Below, in pieces: positions 28,893 to 37,238 of a stretch of DNA of 64,000 nucleotides (the stretch's first letter is position 1; every line of letters starts with the position of its first letter). A model generated the notes under the pieces. That model was given only the letters and a program-made list of their open reading frames with translations. It did not search any database and was not told the origin of the DNA. A program made the translations under genes and the position numbers. This DNA comes from Saliphagus infecundisoli (GTDB taxonomy: Archaea > Halobacteriota > Halobacteria > Halobacteriales > Natrialbaceae), in the NCBI RefSeq assembly GCF_020177375.1, contig NZ_JAIWHV010000002.1, forward strand, positions 186,001 to 250,000, in the 5' to 3' direction.

Positions 28893-30725
28893 TCAGAGCT
28901 CGATCGTGATCGGCTCGTCGCGGTCGCCGGCGACCCGGACCTGTTCCTGGGGGACCCGGTTGTAGCCGTCGGCGCGTGCGGATATCGTCCACTCGCCACA
29001 CCAGGTCGTGATCTCGACGGTGCCGTCGGCGCCCGTCTCGCCCGTCGGGTTCTCCATGAGGCCGTGGTCGGGCCGCGCGACGTCGACGGAGACGGTCGCG
29101 TTCTCGACGGGGTCGCCCGTCCCCCCGTCGACGACCTCGACCGGGGCGGTACAGTCCTCGGGCTCGACGACCGCCCGAACCTGGACCGTCCGTGGGTCCT
29201 CGCCGACCGTGACGACCGTCGCCATCGGGTTCGTCCGGTAGAGTTCACGCTCGTAGGCGACGATCCGGTACTCCGCCGGCTCGACGTCGAAGGAGGCGAG
29301 GCCAGTCGGTCCCGTCTCGGCCTCGAGTTCGCGGCCGGTCCCGTCCTCGCGTGCGACCGAGACGGTCACGCCGGAAACCGGCTCCCCCGAAACGGGGTGG
29401 ACCGCACGGACGGTGAGCGCCGCCTCGCTTTGGGCCTGGAGTTCGACCTCGATATCGGTGTCCATCCGGTGGTCGTGTTCGAGGGTCGTCCCTGCGTAAT
29501 CGGGGTGGTCGATCTCGATCGTGTACGTGTTCTTGTAGATCACGTCGCCGTAGACCCCGTTTCCGTTCGTCTCGCCGGAGAACTCGAGGGGAACGTCGCC
29601 CGGGGTCGGTTCGCCGGTCCCGAGGACGGAGGCGCCCTCGATCGGGTCGCCGTTCCCGTCGACGACCCGGAGGGTCAGTCCCGCGGTTCCGGGCTCGCCT
29701 TCGGCCTCGAGGGCGACGACGACGTCGCTTTCGCCCTCGTGGCTGTGTTCGACCGTCTTCGTGACGTAGTCGGGATGTGAGACCTCGATCGTGTACTGGT
29801 TTTCGTAGATGACGTCGTCGTAGAGCCCTTCGCCGTCGGTCTCGCCGGAGAACTCGAGGGGGATGTCCGCGGGGTGGGAGTCGCCGACGCCCGCGACCTC
29901 GGCGCCCTCGATCGGGTCGCCGACCGCGTTCGTCACCCACAGCCGCAGCAGGGAGGTGTCGGGCTCGCCTTCGGCGGACTCGAGTTCGACGGTGAGTTCG
30001 CTCTCGCCGTCGTGGACGTGATCGACCGTCGCCGACTCGAAGTTGGGGTGGCTGACCTCGATGGTGTACTCGTTCTCGTAGACCTCGTCGGTGTAGACGC
30101 CCTGGGCGTCGGTCTCGGCGACGAACTCCGTCGAGACGTCGGCCTCGAGGGACTCGCCGGTGCCGTGGACCGTCGCGCCCTCGACCCGTTCGCCCGCCGG
30201 GCCGAAGACCGTCACGGTGATCGGGTGTTGGGGTGGTGCCTCGACGTCCCCGCTGCCGGCCGGGTCGTCGTCGGTGTCGTTGCCGTCCGTTTCGTCGTCC
30301 GTCCCGTTGTCATCGGTGTCGTTGCCCTCGGACTCGTTGCCGTCGGTGCCGTTCGTCTCGCCGTCGGCATCGTCCGTGCCGTTGTCGGTGTCGGTATCGT
30401 TGTCGTCGTCCGTCCCGTTGCCGTCGGTCTCGTCGTCGCCGAACCCGTCGCTCGTCCCGTTGTCGCTGTCGTCGGTGTCGTTGTCGTCCGTCTCGTCGGT
30501 TCCGTTCTCGTCGAGACCGCCGTCGTCGGTATCGTTCCCGAGGTCCTCCCCGTCGGACTCATTGCCGTCGGTGTCGTTGCCGTCGCTGTCGTTGCCCTCG
30601 GTATCGCTATCGTCGGTTTCGTTCTCCTCTTCGTCCCCGTCGAGGGGCTCGGCCGCACAGCCGGCGAGCCCGATGGCGAGGGCGGTCGTCCCCGAGAACA
30701 AAAGCTCCCGTCGATCCAGTTGCAT
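28893..30725 (-). CDS. Large lipoprotein: Asp/Asn/Thr-rich linker plus tandem CnaB/carboxypeptidase-regulatory-like repeats
   Basis: 610 residues. Twin-arginine signal LDRRELLFSG and lipobox LAGC at residues 20-23. Residues about 25-165 are almost only Asp, Asn, Thr, Gly, Ser and Glu, with dozens of N-x-T/S sequons, so a heavily N-glycosylated surface stalk is likely. Three similar repeats of about 85 residues follow, each with GDPIEGA.V.GTGE, LEFSGETDG.GLYDD and YEN.YTIEVSHPDY. Two more beta-sandwich-like units close the protein. A transthyretin/CnaB-like fold that extends the surface is the best guess. Function unknown. Confidence 0.8.
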   Translation of the reverse strand: MQLDRRELLFSGTTALAIGLAGCAAEPLDGDEEENETDDSDTEGNDSDGNDTDGNESDGEDLGNDTDDGGLDENGTDETDDNDTDDSDNGTSDGFGDDETDGNGTDDDNDTDTDNGTDDADGETNGTDGNESEGNDTDDNGTDDETDGNDTDDDPAGSGDVEAPPQHPITVTVFGPAGERVEGATVHGTGESLEADVSTEFVAETDAQGVYTDEVYENEYTIEVSHPNFESATVDHVHDGESELTVELESAEGEPDTSLLRLWVTNAVGDPIEGAEVAGVGDSHPADIPLEFSGETDGEGLYDDVIYENQYTIEVSHPDYVTKTVEHSHEGESDVVVALEAEGEPGTAGLTLRVVDGNGDPIEGASVLGTGEPTPGDVPLEFSGETNGNGVYGDVIYKNTYTIEIDHPDYAGTTLEHDHRMDTDIEVELQAQSEAALTVRAVHPVSGEPVSGVTVSVAREDGTGRELEAETGPTGLASFDVEPAEYRIVAYERELYRTNPMATVVTVGEDPRTVQVRAVVEPEDCTAPVEVVDGGTGDPVENATVSVDVARPDHGLMENPTGETGADGTVEITTWCGEWTISARADGYNRVPQEQVRVAGDRDEPITIEL

Positions 30726-30858
30726 ACGTGATACTCGTTAGCACTGATAGAAAACGTTTCCGATGCGATCGGTTACCGGTGCCCGTCGGGAGCATCCCGG
30801 CAGCATCGCGCATCCCGACCCCGTTCGCAGGAACGCCCGGTTCGTCCACAGAAAAATA

Positions 30859-30870
30859 ATATTTATGATA
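30859..30870 (+). promoter_or_regulatory. Possible TATA box in the gap before the MATE gene
   Basis: ATATTTATGATA is a good A/T box in a GC-rich setting, 95 bases before the MATE start at 30965. It could serve the plus strand with a short leader. On the minus strand no suitable gene starts downstream at the right distance. Confidence 0.4.
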
Positions 30871-30964
30871 GTTCCCGGCGGGACGGAGCCGGCCTAGCGC
30901 CGGTCCCAGTAAGGCCCTCCCCTTCCGCCAGCCTGTTTATCGGGGTCGGCATCCGGGCGAGTGG

Positions 30965-32368
30965 ATGGCGCTGCTCGGTCGGGGACGCGACGACGTGCTC
31001 GCGGTCTGGCGGCGAGCCGTCGGGCTGGGGTGGCCGATCGCGGTCCAGCAGACGCTGAACACGCTGATGCGGACCGTCGACGTCGTCGTCACCGGCCTCT
31101 TCTCCCCGGCGGCGGTCGCCGCCGTCGGCCTCGCCGACCTCTACGCCCAGCTCCCGCTGCGGATCGGCCTGGGCCTCGGGACGGGCGCCATCGCGCTCTC
31201 GAGCCAGGACACCGGCCGGGGCGCCGACCTGGACCGGGACCGGGCGGTCAGCCAGGCGCTGCTGATCGGGTTTCTCTGTGGGCTTCCCCTCGTCGCGGTC
31301 GGCCTGCTCGCGGCCCCCTCCCTGATCGCGGTGCTCGGTGCCGAGACCGAGGTCGTCACGCTCGGCGGGGCCTATCTGACGCTGGTCTTCGTGGCCGCGC
31401 CGGTCCGGATCGTCGGCCTCGTCGGCGCCCGCGCGCTCCAGGGAACGGGCGACACCCGCACCCCGATGTACGTCAACGGGACGGCGAACGTCTGTAACAT
31501 CCTCCTGACGGTGAGCCTCGGCCTCGGGATCTCCGTCGCGCCCGACCTCGGTATCGTCGGCGTCGGGCTCGCGACGGCCGTCAGCCGCACGCTGGAGGCG
31601 GTCGCGGTGGTCGGAGCGATCGCCAGCGAGCGGACCCCGCCCGGGCTCACCCGGCCTCGAGACCCCACGATCACCCGCCAGCTGATCGCGGTCAGCGTCC
31701 CGAACTTCGCCGAGGGGATGAGCACCTCGCTGGCGAACTTCCCGTTCAACGCCCTCCTCCTGCTCTTTGGCACCGAGGTCAACGCCGCCTACCACATCGG
31801 CCGGCGAATCTACCAGCAGCTCACCGGGCCGATCTACCGCTCGCTCTCGACGGTGGCGAGCATCGTCGTCGGCCAGACCGTCGGCGAGGACGACCCCGCG
31901 GGCGCCCGGTTCGCTGCCCGGGCAATCCTCGTCCTCGGGACCGTCACGATGGGCGTCTCGGGGGTCGTCCTCGTCGTCGCCGCCGCCCCGCTCGCGGGCG
32001 TGTTCACGAGCGACGCGGCGACGAGGGCCTACGCGGTCGAGTTCACCCGGGTCTTCGGCGTCTCGATGCTCTTCTTCGGGGTCTTCTTCCCGCTTTCGGG
32101 CGCGCTGCGGGGCGCCGGCGACACCCGGACGCCGTTCTACGCCCGGTTTCTCGGCACGGTCGTCTTCATGCTCGCCGGCTCGTACCTGCTCGCGATCACC
32201 CTCGGCTACGGCCTCCCCGGGGTCTACGTCGGGATCGTCCTCTCCTACGTCTGCTGGGCGGCCGTCGTCGCCGCGGGCTTCCGGTGGGGAAACTGGCTCG
32301 AGACGGCCGCCTCGATGATCGACGAGCGCGCGGAGGCGGAGGGCGAAACCGGTCCCGGACGGTCGTAG
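30965..32368 (+). CDS. MATE-family multidrug efflux transporter
   Basis: 467 residues, about 12 membrane segments in two similar halves (NorM/DinF type). It probably exports drugs or metabolites by Na+ or H+ antiport. Diagnostic stretches: GWPIAVQQTLNTLMRTVDVVVTG in the first helix, ALQGTGDTRTPMYVNGTANVCNI in half one and the matching ALRGAGDTRTPFYARFLGTV in half two. It is followed at 49 bases by a CPA1 antiporter and the pair may form an operon. Confidence 0.92.
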   Translation: MALLGRGRDDVLAVWRRAVGLGWPIAVQQTLNTLMRTVDVVVTGLFSPAAVAAVGLADLYAQLPLRIGLGLGTGAIALSSQDTGRGADLDRDRAVSQALLIGFLCGLPLVAVGLLAAPSLIAVLGAETEVVTLGGAYLTLVFVAAPVRIVGLVGARALQGTGDTRTPMYVNGTANVCNILLTVSLGLGISVAPDLGIVGVGLATAVSRTLEAVAVVGAIASERTPPGLTRPRDPTITRQLIAVSVPNFAEGMSTSLANFPFNALLLLFGTEVNAAYHIGRRIYQQLTGPIYRSLSTVASIVVGQTVGEDDPAGARFAARAILVLGTVTMGVSGVVLVVAAAPLAGVFTSDAATRAYAVEFTRVFGVSMLFFGVFFPLSGALRGAGDTRTPFYARFLGTVVFMLAGSYLLAITLGYGLPGVYVGIVLSYVCWAAVVAAGFRWGNWLETAASMIDERAEAEGETGPGRS

Positions 32369-32417
32369 CCCGCGGCAAGCCGCCCGTTTACCGTCCCCGG
32401 TGCCGTAGGGTCGGGGA

Positions 32418-33737
32418 GTGAGTCCGTATGACGTCTTCCTCGTGATCGTCGCCCTCGGGCTGTTCGGGGCGATCGTCCTCCCCCGGCGGCTCGCCGGGAA
32501 GCCCCTCTCGCTCCCGATCGTTTACGTCGCCCTCGGCGCGGTCCTCTTTACGGTCGTGCCGGGCGCGCCCGCGGTCGATCCGGTCGCCACCCCGGCGGCG
32601 ACCGAGCGCCTCGCCGAGCTCGTCGTGATCGTCGCCCTGATGGGCGCGGGGCTGAAGATCGACCGGCCGTTCGGCCTCGCGGGCTGGGCTTCGACCTGGC
32701 GGCTGCTCGCCGTCGCGATGCCCGTCACGATCACGCTGACCGCACTCCTGGGCTGGGGCGTACTCGGACTCCTGCCCGCGACGGCCGTCTTGCTGGGTGC
32801 GGTTCTCGCGCCAACCGATCCCGTCCTGGCATCCGACGTCGAAGCCGGTGCGCCCCTGACCGAGGTCGAAGAGGAGCGCGCGCCCGAGAACCGCTGGGGG
32901 TCGGTACGGTTCTCGCTGACGTCCGAGGCGGGGCTCAACGACGGGCTCGCCTTTCCGTTTACCTACCTCGCGATCGCGCTCGCAGCGGCGACCGGGCCCG
33001 CCGCCACGGGCGGCTGGCGGTGGCTCGCGGAGTGGGCGCTCGTCGACGTCGGCTACCGGATCGCCGTCGGCGTCCTCGCCGGCTATGCGATTGGAGTCCT
33101 GATGGCTCGGCTCGTCTTCGGCTCGCCGGCGCCCTCCCGCCGGGCCGAGGTGATGGCCGGCGCCGAGGCGCTCGCGACGACGCTGCTCGCCTACGGCCTG
33201 ACCGAACTGGTCGGCGGCTACGGCTTTCTGGCGGTGTTCGTCGCGGCACTCGCGCTCAGACGCTACGAGTGGACCCACGAGTACCACCGCGAGCTCCACG
33301 ACTTCGCGGCGATCGTCGAACGCCTGCTGATGGCGGCCGTCCTCGTTCTCTTCGGCGGCGCGGTCGCCGGCGGCCTGCTCGCCCCGCTGACGCCGGCCGG
33401 CGTCGCGGTCGCGCTCGCGATCCTCCTCGTCGTCCGGCCGCTCTCGGGCCTGCTCGCGTTCGCGGGTTCGGACGCCCCCCTGGCCGACCGGGCGGCGGTC
33501 TCCTGGTTCGGGATCCGCGGCGTCGGTTCGTTTTACTACCTCTCCTTTGCGCTCGCTCACGCCTCGTTTACGGAAATCGAACTCCTCGTCGCGGCCGAGC
33601 GCCTCTGGGCGGTCGTCGGCTTGGTCGTCCTCGCCTCGATCGTCCTCCACGGGATCACCGCGAGCCCGGCGATGGCCGCCATCGACCGCCGCCGGCACGG
33701 CGACCCCGATCCCGGCCCCGACCCCGACGACCGCTGA
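32418..33737 (+). CDS. Cation/proton antiporter, NhaP-like CPA1/CPA2 family
   Basis: 439 residues with about 12 spans. It should exchange Na+ or K+ for protons. The ion-binding signature APTDPVLASDV and the second motif SEAGLNDGLAFPFTY are clear. It starts at GTG 32418 (MSPYDVFLVIVAL); the upstream gap holds no better start. The C-terminus is a short Asp/Pro-rich tail (DPDPGPDPDDR) rather than the large regulatory domain of many relatives. Confidence 0.9.
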   Translation: MSPYDVFLVIVALGLFGAIVLPRRLAGKPLSLPIVYVALGAVLFTVVPGAPAVDPVATPAATERLAELVVIVALMGAGLKIDRPFGLAGWASTWRLLAVAMPVTITLTALLGWGVLGLLPATAVLLGAVLAPTDPVLASDVEAGAPLTEVEEERAPENRWGSVRFSLTSEAGLNDGLAFPFTYLAIALAAATGPAATGGWRWLAEWALVDVGYRIAVGVLAGYAIGVLMARLVFGSPAPSRRAEVMAGAEALATTLLAYGLTELVGGYGFLAVFVAALALRRYEWTHEYHRELHDFAAIVERLLMAAVLVLFGGAVAGGLLAPLTPAGVAVALAILLVVRPLSGLLAFAGSDAPLADRAAVSWFGIRGVGSFYYLSFALAHASFTEIELLVAAERLWAVVGLVVLASIVLHGITASPAMAAIDRRRHGDPDPGPDPDDR

Positions 33738-33764
33738 TCGAGCGATCTGCGGACCGCGAGCGGG

Positions 33765-34121
33765 TCAGAATCCCGGAACGCCCACCGCCTCGAACGTGAC
33801 GATCTCGAGGACGGCGAGGACGTACATCACGACGAAGACGGTGAGCCAGGCCCCGAGGGTGATCAACAGGGCATCGATCCACCCGCCGGGATACCGCGAG
33901 TTGATGATCGCGAGGTAGGCGATGAACACCAGGATCGGCCCCAGCAGCGGAACCCACCCGAAGAAGAAGCCGACGACCGCCCAGACGATCGCTCCCAGCA
34001 GGGCGGTCACGATCGCGTAGGTGTAGTCCTCGACCCCCGTGACGACCCGGGCACCGACGTAGATGCCCAGCGCGCCGATCAGGAGGCTGACGACGAACAC
34101 GATGATGGATGCGACGACCAT
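33765..34121 (-). CDS. Small four-span membrane protein
   Basis: 118 residues starting MVVASIIVFVVSLLIGALGIYVGARVV. Four hydrophobic segments are separated by short loops. The Gly-rich GWVPLLGPILVF and the NSRYPGGWIDAL loop look conserved. No family function can be named. An in-frame ATG at 34166 would add a less plausible 15-residue N-terminus. Convergent with the antiporter, 28 bases between stops. Confidence 0.7.
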   Translation of the reverse strand: MVVASIIVFVVSLLIGALGIYVGARVVTGVEDYTYAIVTALLGAIVWAVVGFFFGWVPLLGPILVFIAYLAIINSRYPGGWIDALLITLGAWLTVFVVMYVLAVLEIVTFEAVGVPGF

Positions 34122-34303
34122 GCCCAGGATCGTCCACGAGGAGTGTAAACAAGGTAGTGCTTGCAACGGCCGATATCGACCCCTTCAACGGTTCTCGCGA
34201 GGAGATGTCCACGAGCAATGACCAGTCTCGGACGGGACGAACCGGGCGGAGACGAATCGGGCAGGCAACAGCGCGACTCCGGTCGATCACGGTACGAGAA
34301 GTA

Positions 34304-34321
34304 GGCCGGCGCGAATTCGAA
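34304..34321. repeat. att-like duplicate of the tRNA-Pro 3' end
   Basis: The 18-base GGCCGGCGCGAATTCGAA is identical to 34431-34448 inside tRNA-Pro, and the flanking AGT is shared apart from one base. The two copies are in the same orientation, 127 bases apart. This is what an integrase leaves at one end of an element inserted in a tRNA 3' end. The 110 bases between contain no integrase gene. Confidence 0.65.
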
Positions 34322-34428
34322 CTCCTGGGGACTCGCTTCGCTCGTCCGCCGTGCTCGAATCCGCTTGGGTCCATTTACCCGCATCTCGGACTCGTCGCTG
34401 CGCTCCTCGTATCGCGGTGCGGGAAAAG

Positions 34429-34501
34429 TGGGCCGGCGCGAATTCGAATCGCGGTTACGGCCACCCGAAGGCCGAAGGATACCAAGCTACCCCACCGGCC
34501 C
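34429..34501 (-). tRNA. tRNA-Pro (anticodon CGG)
   Basis: On the minus strand the acceptor GGGCCGG pairs with CCGGCCC, followed by discriminator A at 34429. The D-arm is GGGT/ATCC with an AGCTTGGT loop. The anticodon stem CGGCC/GGCCG encloses TTCGGGT (CGG at 34-36, G37). The T-arm is CGCGA-TTCGAAT-TCGCG. No intron and no encoded CCA. This is the only isolated tRNA gene in the window. Confidence 0.96.
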
Positions 34502-34577
34502 GCAGGCGGACTAACGCCCGTTGATCGTTTAACGTTTCCGGAACTGCGACCCTCGAGGACCGGGCCGCAGGCGAGGG

Positions 34578-34979
34578 CTATGTCTCGAGATACCGGTCGT
34601 GATGGCGACGGCAGCCGGGGTTGAACGCGGCCCCGCAGTCGGGACAGGCCTCGTCGCAGGCGAGATAGGCCTCGACGGAGAGGGTCGCGCCGCAGGCACC
34701 ACAGAGCACGCCGGGCTCGCCGAACGCCGACCGGGGGATCCGCTCTCCGTCGTGGTCGGCGAGTTCCTCGTGGCAGGAAAAACAGGGGTAGTAGGTGCCA
34801 CAGCAGGGAAACCGGAAGGCGATCACGTCCACCGGGTCGTCGTAGTGGGCACACCGCGTCTCGCGATCGACGGCGACGCCCCGCAGCGGGACCGAAAAGC
34901 GGTCGTCGGTCTCCGGCGGCGGGGTCGTCCGCCGGTCGCCGTCGTCGCCCTGCCCGCCGTCCCCCGCTTCCCGGTCCAT
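34578..34979 (-). CDS. CHY-type zinc finger protein
   Basis: 133 residues. The CHY domain is visible as CAHYDDPVDVIAFRFPCCGTYYPCFSCHEELADHD, then VLCGACGATLSVEAYLACDEACPDCGAAFNPGCRRHHDRY, with at least ten Cys/His ligands for about three zinc ions. In eukaryotes the domain occurs in ubiquitin ligases. In archaea the role is unknown. Its start overlaps the trmY stop by one base (TGATG), so the two are coupled. Confidence 0.88.
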   Translation of the reverse strand: MDREAGDGGQGDDGDRRTTPPPETDDRFSVPLRGVAVDRETRCAHYDDPVDVIAFRFPCCGTYYPCFSCHEELADHDGERIPRSAFGEPGVLCGACGATLSVEAYLACDEACPDCGAAFNPGCRRHHDRYLET

Positions 34980-35572
34980 CAGTACGCCGTGTAGCCGTCG
35001 GTATCCAGCCAGTTGTGCGCGACGGTGATCGCCTGGTCGGCGTGGACTCTCGTGGGGCCGATCCGGAGCCGTCGGTCGGCCCGCTCGGCGAGCAGCTCGC
35101 CCTCGCGCTCGGTGAAGTCACGGTGGTCCGAGAGGACGAAAACGGGATCCGCGGGCGGCTCGGTCTCCGCGAGCGGGTCGCCGTCCTCGTGGAGCGTGAG
35201 GAGCGGCCCCTCGCCGGCGACCGCATCGAGGGTGGCCTCGATCCCCCGCCTGTAGAGGGAGATCCCGGGGCTCGGTTCGGCGGGCATCGCGCCGATGGCC
35301 TCCTCGCGGGCGTCGAGGGCGGTCCGAACCAGGGCTGCAGTGCTTCGCTCGTCGGGGTTCAGCCGCCGCAGCTCGCTCCCGTCGAAGGTGATCGCGAGTT
35401 CGTCCCGGCAGACGACGTGGACCCGGACGTCCTCGCGGATGTCGTGGGAGACGAGCAGGGCGGCGGTGATCGACCGGCAGAGCGCGTCGAGGCGACCGGC
35501 GCCGGGGAGGTCGTCGAGCGAGAAGTCGGCGTCGGTCGGGAGTTCGTGGCCGAGGCAGACGAACTGGCGCAT
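34979..35572 (-). CDS. trmY: tRNA pseudouridine(54) N1-methyltransferase TrmY
   Basis: 197 residues, SPOUT methyltransferase that converts pseudouridine-54 in the tRNA T-loop to N1-methylpseudouridine using S-adenosylmethionine. [28 protein letters not shown] is the N-terminus of the family. The knot region is [29 protein letters not shown]. It works downstream of Pus10, whose gene lies 1.7 kb away at 37239, so both steps of position-54 modification are encoded in this neighbourhood. Confidence 0.93.
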   Translation of the reverse strand: MRQFVCLGHELPTDADFSLDDLPGAGRLDALCRSITAALLVSHDIREDVRVHVVCRDELAITFDGSELRRLNPDERSTAALVRTALDAREEAIGAMPAEPSPGISLYRRGIEATLDAVAGEGPLLTLHEDGDPLAETEPPADPVFVLSDHRDFTEREGELLAERADRRLRIGPTRVHADQAITVAHNWLDTDGYTAY

Positions 35573-35671
35573 ACCGGCATGAGGGCGGCCGGCGGGATAG
35601 GACCCTCGTTTCGCGTGCGGGTTGCATACGCATGGGGAGGCGTTTCCCCTCGCGCGGGCGGAGCCCGGCCC

Positions 35672-35830
35672 ATGGCACGAGCCGAGCGCGGCGGGGCCCG
35701 CGAACTGTTCGCCAGGCTCGAGGGGCGAGCGTGTACGTACTGCGATGGCGACCTCGTTCGCGAGCGCTACAAGGGCGATCGGGCGGTCGTCTGTGTGGAG
35801 TGTGGGACGCCGGCAGCGCGAGCGCCGTGA
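35672..35830 (+). CDS. 52-residue zinc-ribbon microprotein
   Basis: Reads [21 protein letters not shown], then [20 protein letters not shown] and [15 protein letters not shown] and CVEC give a four-cysteine ribbon. Such two-CxxC haloarchaeal microproteins often influence fitness traits, but no specific role is predicted here. The start at 35672 is the first ATG, and the gene is divergent from trmY. Confidence 0.78.
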   Translation: MARAERGGARELFARLEGRACTYCDGDLVRERYKGDRAVVCVECGTPAARAP

Positions 35831-35857
35831 GGTCGCGAGAACGGCGCGCCCCCGTCG

Positions 35858-37156
35858 TCAGGGCGACTGGGACGCGGATCCCGTCCCCATCTCCTCGGCG
35901 ATCTCCGCGCGGGCGCCGAGGGTGACCTCGACGGTGGTTTCCTCGCCGTCGCGGTAGACCCGGACGGGCACCGTCTCGCCGGGACTCGTCTGGAGGGCGA
36001 GGACCCGCGCGAGGGCGTGGCCGTCGGGGGTCGACTCGCCGGCGAGCTCGAGAACGACGTCGCCACCGACCGGGACAGCGCTCCCGCCGCGCTGGACCTG
36101 GTTGGGCGACGGTTCGAGGACGCCGTCAGCGGGGCCGCCATCGACGACGTCGTAGACGATGACGCCGTCGGCCTCCGGGAGGTCGTTCTCCTCGGCGATC
36201 GTCGGATCGACGGGCACGTGGCTGATCCCCAGAACCGGGTGGCGGTACTCGCCCTCCTCGATCAGGGCGGGAACGACCCGGTCGGTCAGCGCCGCCGAGA
36301 TCGCGAAGCCGACGTTGTCGCCGCCGGCGGCGTTGATGACGCCGACGACCTCTCCCTCTAAATCGACGAGCGGGCCGCCGCTGTTGCCGGGGTTGATCCC
36401 GGCGTCGGTCTGGACGACGTTCGGGTAGGCAAACCCCTGGCCGGGCATCTCGAGGGTGCGATCGACGCCGCTGACGATCCCCTGGCTCATCGAGCCCTCG
36501 AGCCCGAACGGGTTCCCGATCGCGAGCACCTCCTGGCCGACCCGGGGGGAATCGGTCGCGAGGCCGAGGGGCTCTGCGTCCTCGGGGACGTGATCGACCT
36601 CGAGGACGGCGAGGTCGCTGTAGCGATCCGAGCCCAGGATCTCGGTCGTCGCCCAGTCGCCGTTGGTGTAGCGGACGTCGACCTCGTCGCCGTTGACGAC
36701 GACGTGTTGGTTCGTGACGACGTGGCGGTCGTCGTACAGAAAGCCCGAGCCCTGTCCCTGGCCCTGATTGCCGGTCCGTGGGTCCTCGACGCCGCCGACC
36801 TGAAGGAACGTGACCGAACCGACGACCGCTTCGTAGACCTCGTGGTAGACGTCCGCGTCCGCCGCCGGATCGGTGGCGTTCTCGCCCGCCTCCGTCGCCG
36901 TCCCGTTGGATTCCGTTCCGTTCGTCGCGGTCCCGTTCGCGTCCGTCTCGTTCGTCCCGGTGGCGGCGTCGGTCCCGTTGGTCGCGCTCCCGTTCGTTCC
37001 GTCCGTGTCGTTCGTCTCGTTTGCATCGTCCGTGTCGTTCGTCCCCGCCTGGTTCAGCGGGTTCGAACAGCCGGCGAGCGCGCTCGCAGACGCGACGCCG
37101 ACGGCCGCGAGAAGCCGTCGCCGGCCGAGGTCGGGGCCCGCTCGGGGATCACTCAT
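35858..37156 (-). CDS. HtrA/DegP-like serine protease, Tat lipoprotein
   Basis: 432 residues. Signal with GRRRLL twin arginine and lipobox LAGC (Cys30), then a 65-residue Asn/Thr/Gly linker rich in N-glycosylation sequons. The trypsin-like domain has the complete triad H151 (TNQHVV), D181 (YSDLAVL) and S259 (GNSGGPL). A PDZ domain fills residues about 325-420. It should degrade or chaperone misfolded proteins at the cell surface. It is divergent from pus10. Confidence 0.94.
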   Translation of the reverse strand: MSDPRAGPDLGRRRLLAAVGVASASALAGCSNPLNQAGTNDTDDANETNDTDGTNGSATNGTDAATGTNETDANGTATNGTESNGTATEAGENATDPAADADVYHEVYEAVVGSVTFLQVGGVEDPRTGNQGQGQGSGFLYDDRHVVTNQHVVVNGDEVDVRYTNGDWATTEILGSDRYSDLAVLEVDHVPEDAEPLGLATDSPRVGQEVLAIGNPFGLEGSMSQGIVSGVDRTLEMPGQGFAYPNVVQTDAGINPGNSGGPLVDLEGEVVGVINAAGGDNVGFAISAALTDRVVPALIEEGEYRHPVLGISHVPVDPTIAEENDLPEADGVIVYDVVDGGPADGVLEPSPNQVQRGGSAVPVGGDVVLELAGESTPDGHALARVLALQTSPGETVPVRVYRDGEETTVEVTLGARAEIAEEMGTGSASQSP

Positions 37157-37238
37157 GGCCTCGTCGAGGGACGGGACGGACTTGAATCCTCGGCGTCGAA
37201 GGGAAAACGTGTTACCCCGCCCGTCCCGAGGACAGGCG

